DNA of 46,012 nucleotides, taken from Candidatus Goldiibacteriota bacterium HGW-Goldbacteria-1. Its GTDB lineage: Bacteria; Oederibacteriota; PGYV01. The DNA is taken from positions 1 to 46,012 of the forward strand of contig PGYV01000014.1 in assembly GCA_002839855.1 (NCBI GenBank), written 5' to 3'. Position 1 is the stretch's first letter; the number at the start of each line of letters is the position of its first letter. Made by a program: the position numbers and the translations under genes. Below the pieces are notes generated by a model that searched no databases, had not been told where the DNA came from, and saw nothing but the letters and a program-made list of their open reading frames with translations. Of the stretch, positions 40,353 to 46,012 are shown piece after piece.

Positions 40353-40458
40353 ATACCAGTGCAAATACAGAAAGACTTTGAAATAATTTTAATAACACAA
40401 ATGCCTGTCGCAAAAGGCAAAATAAAAAAGCGTTTTTCAGAGCTGACATTTTTTCGCG

Positions 40459-40492
40459 GCAGGTAAAGCATTTAGCTTAAGCCTGCTTTTTT
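40459..40492 (+). terminator. Rho-independent terminator
   Basis: GCAGG (40459-40463) pairs with CCTGC (40482-40486), with TAAAGC and GCTTA extending the stem; TTTTTT follows at once. It stands just before the toxin promoter and would insulate it from gatB transcription. Confidence 0.7.
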
Positions 40493-40497
40493 GTTTA

Positions 40498-40526
40498 TTG
40501 ACATTACAACTTACAAGTTGTATACT
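40498..40526 (+). promoter_or_regulatory. Promoter of the toxin-antitoxin pair with palindromic operator in the spacer
   Basis: TTGACA at 40498-40503 and TATACT at 40521-40526 with a 17-base spacer. Inside the spacer TACAACTT (40505-40512) and AAGTTGTA (40515-40522) form a perfect inverted repeat reaching into the -10. An antitoxin dimer bound here would block polymerase, the classic autoregulation of HigBA/RelBE systems. Confidence 0.85.
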
Positions 40527-40552
40527 TACCTTACATAGAGGGGGTGAGCGGT

Positions 40553-40891
40553 GTGTATTTAATATCGTTTTATAAAAAGAACGGTAAGTGCCCTGTAGTG
40601 GATTATGTCCTTGAAAAAGAACCAAAACACGCGGGTAAAATTAAGTATTATTTTGAAATGCTTGAACAAAAAGGTCCGTCTTTAAGGGAACCTTTTGTAA
40701 AAAAACTAACCGCATCCGGAATTTACGAATTACGGCCAAGTTTTGCAAGGTTTGAATTCAGACTGTTATATTTCTGGAGAGGAAAGGAAGCTGTCTTTGT
40801 ACATGCTGCGGATAAAAAATCGGACAAGCTCAGAAAATCCGACATTGAAACGGCTGAAAACAGGATGAAAGAAATAAAAGGAGGATTGTGA
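40553..40891 (+). CDS. RelE/HigB-superfamily toxin (Gp49-like)
   Basis: About 112 residues. GTG 40553 is preferred because AGAGGGGG lies 8 bases upstream; the GTG at 40544 is inside that site. Pattern: YLISFYKKNGKCPVVDYVLEKE, FVKKLTASGIYELRPSFARFEFRLLYFWRGKEAVFVHAADKKSDK. This is the Gp49/HigB-like branch of ribosome-dependent mRNA interferases, with the characteristic ELR...RLLYF strand and basic residues. It overlaps the antitoxin gene by one base. Toxin first, antitoxin second is the HigBA order. Confidence 0.9.
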   Translation: MYLISFYKKNGKCPVVDYVLEKEPKHAGKIKYYFEMLEQKGPSLREPFVKKLTASGIYELRPSFARFEFRLLYFWRGKEAVFVHAADKKSDKLRKSDIETAENRMKEIKGGL

Positions 40892-41205
40892 TGAAAAAGA
40901 AAAAAGCATCAGTGGATTCAAAAATATATAAAACAATGTTTGATAAGGTGAAAAAAGACCCGGAATATATAAGCTCATATAACACCGAAAAAACTCTGCA
41001 TGAATTTGCTTTTGCGCTGCATGAAGAACGCGAAAGGCTTCATATGTCACAGAAGGACATAGCCAAAAAAATTGGAATGAAACAGCAGGTGGTATCACGT
41101 CTGGAAAACGGAGTTAAAGACGCAAAACTTAGCACCCTTATAAAAATAGCTTCTGTTTTTAATAAAGAGCTGGTAATAGGCCTAAAACAGGCAAAAGGCA
41201 GGTAA
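40891..41205 (+). CDS. Xre-family antitoxin (HigA-like)
   Basis: A 104-residue protein with start ATG 40891 after AAGGAGG. The HTH is ERLHMSQKDIAKKIGMKQQVVSRLENGVKDAKLSTLIKIASVFNKELVIGLK. The first 45 residues are basic and helical and may wrap the toxin. It should neutralise the toxin and repress the operon by binding the palindrome at 40505-40522. Confidence 0.92.
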   Translation: MKKKKASVDSKIYKTMFDKVKKDPEYISSYNTEKTLHEFAFALHEERERLHMSQKDIAKKIGMKQQVVSRLENGVKDAKLSTLIKIASVFNKELVIGLKQAKGR

Positions 41206-41207
41206 TA

Positions 41208-42599
41208 ATGGAAGAAAACAGAAAAAAGAATAATGTAACCCCCCCTGTAAGACCGGGGCAGAAAGTGGAACTGGAAATAACAGATTTGGCTTACGGCGGG
41301 AACGGCGTGGCAAAGTACGAGAATTTTACGATATTTGTCCCGCTGGGGCTGCCGGGTTCTAAAATTACCGCTTCCATAACCGAAGTGAAAAAGAATTATG
41401 CCATGGCTAACATGAATAAAATACTTGTGGAATCACCGCACTTTGTAAAACCCGTATGCCCGCTTTTTTCCGTATGCGGCGGATGCCAGTGGCTTCATAT
41501 TGATTATGCCGGCCAGATGAAATACAAAAAGAAATTTATTGAATACGCGCTTAAAACCCATTCCGGTGTGGATAACCCAAATTTAAATGAAGTGATTGGT
41601 TATACAGAACCGCTGTATTACCGTGACCGCGCGCAGTATAAGCCGGGGGTTGATAAAGGCGTTCCTGTGCTGGGTTTCTACAGGGCAAATTCCCACGATG
41701 TGGTAAAAGTAAACGAATGTTTTATTGTAAATAAAAAGATAAACGAGATTGCCTCAATCATTTCCGCTATTCTTGAAAAGGAAAAGAAAAAAGTCACCGT
41801 CTATGATGAAAAAACAAACGACGGCTATCTGCGCCACGTGGCAATAAGGGTAAATTCCAAAGGCGAATCGCTTGTGGCTTTTGTGGTAACAGAGAGCATA
41901 GCAAGGGATTATATAGATGAAGCCGCGAAAGAACTTAGTGAAAAAGTGGAAGGTATTCATGGTATCGTTTTAAATATGAATAAAAATAAAGGCAACAGGG
42001 TTTTTGGCGACAGCGAAAAAATTATTTGGGGAGATAATTTTATTAAGGAACAGATAAACGGAATAGAGTTCATGCTGGAAGCGGATACATTCTTCCAGAT
42101 AAATACGGGCATGCTTTCGCACATGTTAAGTTTTGTTGAAAGCCACGTTAAACAGGGAGCCAGGGTTTTAGATCTGTACGGCGGCACAGGCGCATTATCC
42201 CTGCCGCTATACAAGAAAGCGTCCGAAATAACAGTGGTGGAAATTAATCCGCACAGCATTGAACTCTTTAAAAAGGTACTTGCCAATAATAATATAACAA
42301 ATGCGTTTGCGGTCGCGGGAGACGCGGAAACAGAGGCGTCCGCCATCATTAAAGAAAAACAGCCCGATGTCATAATTCTTGACCCGCCAAGAAAGGGAGT
42401 TCACGCGGATGTGTTAAAGAGCGTGATTGAAAACAATATACCGGAAATTATCTATATCTCCTGCAATCCCATGACATTTGCCAGGGACGTAAAAGAATTA
42501 AAGGAACATTATGAACTTGTGGAGACAATACCGGTTGACCTTTTTCCGCAGACGTACCATGTGGAGACGATGGGATATTTTAGGATAATAAAGCGTTAA
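41208..42599 (+). CDS. RlmD/RumA-type 23S rRNA (uracil-5)-methyltransferase
   Basis: A 463-residue protein with an N-terminal TRAM domain (VELEITDLAYGGNGVAKYENFTIFVP), the Fe-S cluster cysteines CPLFSVCGGCQWLHIDY, SAM-binding VLDLYGGTGALSLPLY, ILDPPRKGVH and the catalytic cysteine in YISCNPMTFARDV. It methylates C5 of a uridine in rRNA or tRNA. RlmD versus the RlmCD or TrmA branch is not certain from sequence inspection. It starts two bases after the antitoxin stop, but coupling to the toxin-antitoxin pair is probably incidental. Confidence 0.93.
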   Translation: MEENRKKNNVTPPVRPGQKVELEITDLAYGGNGVAKYENFTIFVPLGLPGSKITASITEVKKNYAMANMNKILVESPHFVKPVCPLFSVCGGCQWLHIDYAGQMKYKKKFIEYALKTHSGVDNPNLNEVIGYTEPLYYRDRAQYKPGVDKGVPVLGFYRANSHDVVKVNECFIVNKKINEIASIISAILEKEKKKVTVYDEKTNDGYLRHVAIRVNSKGESLVAFVVTESIARDYIDEAAKELSEKVEGIHGIVLNMNKNKGNRVFGDSEKIIWGDNFIKEQINGIEFMLEADTFFQINTGMLSHMLSFVESHVKQGARVLDLYGGTGALSLPLYKKASEITVVEINPHSIELFKKVLANNNITNAFAVAGDAETEASAIIKEKQPDVIILDPPRKGVHADVLKSVIENNIPEIIYISCNPMTFARDVKELKEHYELVETIPVDLFPQTYHVETMGYFRIIKR

Positions 42600-42722
42600 G
42601 ATGGTTAGATGCTTGGAAGGTTGGATGCTTAGACGGTTGGTTTCAGCCGAACATCTGTGCATCCGTGCATCTGTCCCTCGGATTTTTTATTTATGGGATA
42701 TGGGATAACAGTTTATGGGATA
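42600..42722. repeat. Composite dispersed repeat upstream of miaB
   Basis: Head words GATGGTTAGATGCTTGG and GGTTGGATGCTTAGACGG run to about 42641. They are followed by tail words ACATCTGTGCATCCGTGC and CTGTCCCTCGGATTTT, then TTTATGGGATATGGGATA and GTTTATGGGATAG. Head and tail match the elements at 16858-16893 and 17703-17905. Confidence 0.8.
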
Positions 42723-42748
42723 GAATTCTGATTTTTAAGGAGTTCGAT

Positions 42749-44020
42749 TTGAAAGTATACATACACACCTTCGGGTGCCAGATGAATGAGTACGACTCCG
42801 AAAGAATGGCAGGAGTGCTGGAGCTTGCAGGCCATGAAATGGTGGCAAGCGAGGCTGAAGCTGACGCTATTATTATAAACACATGCACCGTGCGCAATCT
42901 TGCCGAAGAAAAAGCGTATTCATACGCGGGACGGTTTGTTACGGATAAAAAGGTCATCATAACCGGATGCCTTGCGGAGATAAAAAAAGAAGAACTTATA
43001 AAAAAATTTCCCACGCTGCACGCGGTATTAGGGACATATAATTTTGCCAATATAGGAAAAATAATTACCGCCAGAAAAGGCAAAGTGCTTTCCGGCACCG
43101 CCGAAGAAGGCTACAGCACAGATGTTAAAAGGCCGGGCGGGGTGTCGGGTTATCTTGCAATAATGCAGGGGTGTGACAACTTTTGTTCTTACTGTATCGT
43201 CCCATATGCAAGAGGAAGGGAAAGAAGCAGAAGCGTTAAAAGTATTATCGCGGAACTTAAAAAGATGGCTTCTGACGGTTTTTCAGAAGCGATACTTTTG
43301 GGGCAGAACGTGAATTCGTATAAAGACCCTGAAACAGGCATTAATTTTTCCGGTCTGCTTAAAGAAGCGGCAAAAACAGAGGGCATTGAAAGGATAAGGT
43401 TTATGACCCCGCATCCAAAGGATATAAGCAGGGAGCTTGCGGAAACCGTGGCGTCTGTTGACAAAGTATGCAGCCATATTCACCTTCCGGTACAGGCGGG
43501 TTCCGATAAAATTTTAAAGGCGATGAACAGAAAGTATACAAGGGCAGAGTACCTTGAAAAACTTGGCATGATACGTGAAATAATTCCGGGCGTGTGCGTA
43601 ACAACGGACGTTATGGTGGGTTTTCCCGGGGAAACAGAGGCGGATTTTCAGGATACTGTAACACTGCTTGAAAAAGCACGGTTTGATTCGGCATATATGT
43701 TCAAATATTCGCCCAGGGCAGGTACCGCCTCTTATAAAATGAATGATGACGTAAGTAAAGAAGAAAAAGCCCGCAGAATTAATTATGTGCTTGAATTACA
43801 GAAATATATAAGCGAAAATATAAATAGCGCTGAAATAGGCAAAGAAATGACGGCGCTGGGGATTACCACGGCAGACAGGTATGAAGGCGAAATAGAGGCC
43901 ACCCTTGAAAGCGGAAAAAAGGTATTCTGCCCGGGAGACAGAAACCTTATAGGCAAAGTATTTAAGGTGAAGCTTACGGGATTAAAGGGAATGTCATTTT
44001 CAGGAGAAACGGTAAAATGA
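42749..44020 (+). CDS. miaB: tRNA-2-methylthio-N6-dimethylallyladenosine synthase
   Basis: A 423-residue radical SAM methylthiotransferase. A TTG start at 42749 is chosen because AAGGAG lies 6 bases upstream and the protein then begins LKVYIHTFGCQMNEYDSERM, as in the family; an earlier ATG at 42665 would add repeat-derived residues. The UPF0004 domain cysteines, the radical SAM motif GCDNFCSYCIVPYARGRERS and the C-terminal TRAM domain (EMTALGITTADRYEGEIEATLESGKKVFCPGDRN region) are present. It adds a methylthio group to i6A37 of tRNAs. MiaA is not in the window. Confidence 0.94.
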   Translation: MKVYIHTFGCQMNEYDSERMAGVLELAGHEMVASEAEADAIIINTCTVRNLAEEKAYSYAGRFVTDKKVIITGCLAEIKKEELIKKFPTLHAVLGTYNFANIGKIITARKGKVLSGTAEEGYSTDVKRPGGVSGYLAIMQGCDNFCSYCIVPYARGRERSRSVKSIIAELKKMASDGFSEAILLGQNVNSYKDPETGINFSGLLKEAAKTEGIERIRFMTPHPKDISRELAETVASVDKVCSHIHLPVQAGSDKILKAMNRKYTRAEYLEKLGMIREIIPGVCVTTDVMVGFPGETEADFQDTVTLLEKARFDSAYMFKYSPRAGTASYKMNDDVSKEEKARRINYVLELQKYISENINSAEIGKEMTALGITTADRYEGEIEATLESGKKVFCPGDRNLIGKVFKVKLTGLKGMSFSGETVK

Positions 44021-45051
44021 AAAAATTTGTTTTAACGGCAGTAATAGCGCTTGCGGTATCTTCGTGCACGTTCGCGAAACCGTCTGAAGATGACGTCTTT
44101 TTAAAAGCGATGACCCTTTATAATTCCAAAGAATATAAAAATGCCTCCGCGGCGTTTGACAGTTTCCTTAAAGAATTTCCTTCCAGCAGGTATAAACCGT
44201 CCGCGCTAATGAAAATAGCGGAAGCGGAAGAAAATGTGGATAAAAAGAAAGACATTTATGAAAGAATCATAAAAGAATACCCTAAGACGGAATATGAAGC
44301 AGAAGCCGTTTATTCGCTTGGCAGAATGTATTACGCCATGGCAGAGGATAAAAAAGCCGAAGAGTATCTTGGCGCGGTTATGGGAAGGTTTCCCAATACA
44401 GTCTGGATAGAGCCGGCTTACTATTATATGATTCTTTCCCTTGACGGGCAGGGGCGCCAGGAAGAGGCAAAAAAACTTTACGCGGATTATAACGGCGGCA
44501 AAGGGTATTATATGTATAAGAACAGGATAGAGCTGGCGTACGCCAACATCCTGTTTAAACAGGCAAAATTCGGCGAGGCGGTATTTTCATATCAGAACGT
44601 AATAGACAAAACAGAGGACACTGAAAAATATATTTACCTGCCTGATGTTTACCGGAAACTTGCGGAATCTTACAGAAAATCCGGAAACGTGGAAAAAGCA
44701 AAAGACGCAGAATCCGCTATGTTAAAAAGGTTTCCTTCTGCTGACCTGCCCGAAGAATCCGTAAAGACGGGAGCCGTGACAGCGGTTAATACTGTCACCG
44801 GCACAACTCCGGCTGAAGTTCAACCAACAGCGGTTATTGAATATTTCACGGTACAGGTGGGGGCTTTTTCGCTTGAAAAAAACGCGGAGCGTGAAAAAGA
44901 AAGCCTGGCAAAAAAAGGGGTTAAAGCAGAAATTGTTAAAGACGGAAATTTCTTTAAGCTAAAAACCGGAAAATTCAGGACCAAAGCGGAAGCTGAAAGC
45001 TTTGCGCTTGGAAAGGGTTTAAAGAATTACCTTGCAAGGAAAGATTTTTAA
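44017..45051 (+). CDS. Exported TPR protein with C-terminal SPOR domain
   Basis: A 344-residue protein with a signal peptide; AVSSC may be a lipobox (Cys17), though cleavage after TFA is also possible. Residues 25-245 are TPR-like helices resembling BamD/YbgF (ALYNSKEYKNASAAFDSFLKEFPSSRY, EKAEEYLGAVMGRFPNTV-type units). The last 75 residues are a SPOR domain (YFTVQVGAFSLEKNAEREKESLAKKGV, FKLKTGKFRTKAEAESFA), which binds denuded peptidoglycan. It likely works in the envelope, perhaps at division sites. It overlaps miaB by ATGA. Confidence 0.88.
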   Translation: MKKFVLTAVIALAVSSCTFAKPSEDDVFLKAMTLYNSKEYKNASAAFDSFLKEFPSSRYKPSALMKIAEAEENVDKKKDIYERIIKEYPKTEYEAEAVYSLGRMYYAMAEDKKAEEYLGAVMGRFPNTVWIEPAYYYMILSLDGQGRQEEAKKLYADYNGGKGYYMYKNRIELAYANILFKQAKFGEAVFSYQNVIDKTEDTEKYIYLPDVYRKLAESYRKSGNVEKAKDAESAMLKRFPSADLPEESVKTGAVTAVNTVTGTTPAEVQPTAVIEYFTVQVGAFSLEKNAEREKESLAKKGVKAEIVKDGNFFKLKTGKFRTKAEAESFALGKGLKNYLARKDF

Positions 45052-45078
45052 ATAAAAGGTAAAAAGGGAGGGACAGTG

Positions 45079-45759
45079 ATGGCTGAACAGAAAAAAACAA
45101 ATCTTGAAATGGTGCAAAAGACATCAATCCTGGGAACTGACAAAGAGGGAAACACAACTTATAAATTAAGTTTTTATATTGATGACACCCCGATAAAATC
45201 AAAAACTGCCGGAATAGAAGTGTATGCCATTGAAGTTATTAATAAAGAAGGTACACTTGTGCGATATGAATTGTACGGGGATATCCCTGACGGCAGGGTT
45301 GTGGAATACTACGAGACAGGCGAAATAATGATGGAAAAAAATTATTTCAACGGCCAAAAGACCGGGCTGTATAAGCTTTATTACCCTTCGGGCAATGTGT
45401 GGAAAGAAGGCAAGTTTGCGGGGGATAATATAATAAGGTTAAAGACGTTTGCGGAAAACGGCAGGCTTATATCAGAAAAAGTGTATTCTGAAATTGTGTC
45501 CATAAGAACCGGCGAGACTGAAGTGTTTTACAAACTTGGCCGCGAAATCGCCCGCTGGGTGCACGGATCTGACGGCATGATAAAAAAGTACGGCGAGACA
45601 ATAGACGGGGTTGTAAAGTATTATCACGACAAACGGTTAAAAGAAGAGCACATGTACGACGAAGGCGTGCTGACCAGCATCAAGAAATACACAAAAGAAG
45701 GCAAAGTGTTATCGGAACAGAAATTCGGTGAAACGGATTATTATAAGAATACAAAATAA
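45079..45759 (+). CDS. MORN_2/YwqK-like repeat protein
   Basis: About 226 residues starting at ATG 45079 (GGGAGGGA upstream; a GTG one codon earlier is less likely). Repeats: GRVVEYYETGEIMMEKNYFNGQKTGLYKLYYPSGNVWKEGKF, then GVVKYYHDKRLKEEHMYDEGV and further copies. This is the MORN_2 'toxin-antitoxin YwqK-type' repeat; most such proteins have no demonstrated toxin link. No signal peptide. A shorter relative lies at 20339-20638. Confidence 0.8.
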   Translation: MAEQKKTNLEMVQKTSILGTDKEGNTTYKLSFYIDDTPIKSKTAGIEVYAIEVINKEGTLVRYELYGDIPDGRVVEYYETGEIMMEKNYFNGQKTGLYKLYYPSGNVWKEGKFAGDNIIRLKTFAENGRLISEKVYSEIVSIRTGETEVFYKLGREIARWVHGSDGMIKKYGETIDGVVKYYHDKRLKEEHMYDEGVLTSIKKYTKEGKVLSEQKFGETDYYKNTK

Positions 45760-45762
45760 ACC

Positions 45763-45924
45763 CGGCAGCTCGGCAGCTAAGCAGCTAAGCAGCTGGGCAA
45801 AAGGGTTTGGTATTGGTAGGCGCGCCTTTTAATACCGAGCCTATAATAAAATTGCTCGGTATTATGTGCGGCAGTAGATTTGGATTTGCTCTTACTTCCC
45901 ATCCGCCTAGCTGCCCAGCCGCGG
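45763..45924. repeat. Composite dispersed repeat (CAGCT words, hairpin core, tail)
   Basis: Head: CGGCAGCT and AAGCAGCT words at 45763-45798. Core: TAGGCGCGCC, then AATACCGAGC (45831-45840) and GCTCGGTATT (45854-45863) as a perfect 10-bp stem with 13-base loop, then GTGCGGCAGTAGATTTGG. Tail: CCTAGCTGCCCAGCCGCGG (45906-45924), whose AGCTGCCCAGC is an inverted echo of the head. The core parallels 17771-17809. Confidence 0.8.
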
Positions 45925-45927
45925 TTC

Positions 45928-46012
45928 TACCGGGCTTGGGTATATTTTTTCAGTACGCGCCGCAAATTGGTATTCTTGCATCCAAACAAACTTGAAATTA
46001 CCGGTATGTTAA
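45928..46012. repeat. Dispersed repeat, right window-end copy
   Basis: Same segment as 226-311 (TACCGGGCTTGGGTAT to GGTATGTTAA), same orientation, with about a dozen differences concentrated in the second half. It is cut by the window end and probably continues into a further copy of the 164-bp repeat. Confidence 0.85.

Larger units (their letters stand above)
40225..40497. other. Structured intergenic region between gatB and the toxin-antitoxin pair
   Basis: No gene is supported. It holds a nested hairpin (GGACAGC 40249-40255 with GCTGTCC 40288-40294, and inside it GAATGC with GCATTC), then a perfect 9-bp hairpin GGACAGCGC-GGGA-GCGCTGTCC (40331-40352), and finally a T-tailed terminator-like hairpin. 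The first two share the GGACAG arm seen also at 36441-36564. Confidence 0.75.

Noticed and set aside
45079-45759. Toxin-antitoxin function for the YwqK-like protein
   Set aside because: The label is inherited from database names; no toxin gene is adjacent.

Overview
The window is about 46 kb of bacterial chromosome, densely packed and almost entirely plus-strand. A TolC-type outer membrane protein, an RND pump, several predicted beta-barrel or signal-peptide proteins and a SPOR-domain protein point to a diderm cell. Shine-Dalgarno sites, TTGACA/TATAAT promoters, GatCAB, MiaB and RlmD-type enzymes are bacterial. Together with the moderate GC content and an orphan MEMO-family gene this suggests an uncultured lineage, but the sequence does not let me name the phylum. 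No rRNA, tRNA, transposase, integrase or CRISPR array was seen.

Layout. 1-637: non-coding repeats, one of which recurs at the far end of the window (45928-46012). 638-6453: MEMO protein, iron alcohol dehydrogenase, two polytopic membrane proteins (one GT-C-like, one with TPRs) separated by a small cupin, and a GGQ release-factor-like protein. 6533-10851: TolC plus RND pump without an adaptor gene. 11030-16857: PAS-GGDEF diguanylate cyclase, an ankyrin-repeat cluster, a secreted/outer-membrane candidate and a PPC-domain protein. 16895-18410: the only minus-strand block (DarG-like macro domain, PC4-like protein, DEDDy exonuclease), bordered by dispersed repeats. 18490-24513: beta-barrel protein, PUR-like nucleic-acid-binding protein, MORN-like protein, two bitopic membrane proteins, another ankyrin protein and an MFS transporter.

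24586-36416 is the most coherent region: a Fur-family regulator, FeoA, FeoB, ZIP transporter, DUF454 protein, catalase, ferredoxin, thioredoxin, two small DUF2892-like membrane proteins, DsrE, a second Fur/PerR-like regulator, a NifX-like protein, Mrp ATPase, a metallo-beta-lactamase-fold hydrolase, a CoA-binding protein, a membrane-anchored double rhodanese and a MauE/DoxX protein. Three 7-1-7 Fur-type boxes sit in front of the two regulators and feoA. I read it as an iron / oxidative-stress / sulfane-sulfur and Fe-S handling island. 36685-40224 is gatC-gatA-(zinc ribbon)-gatB. 40553-41205 is a HigBA-type toxin-antitoxin pair with a palindromic operator inside its promoter. 41208-45759 holds an RlmD-type methyltransferase, MiaB, a TPR-SPOR protein and a MORN-like protein.

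The best unexplained signals are the dispersed intergenic repeats, a 41-bp palindrome over the second fur-family promoter, a 45-bp relic of a zupT 3' end downstream of katA, and the sulfur/redox island with its odd ferredoxin and periplasm-facing rhodanese.
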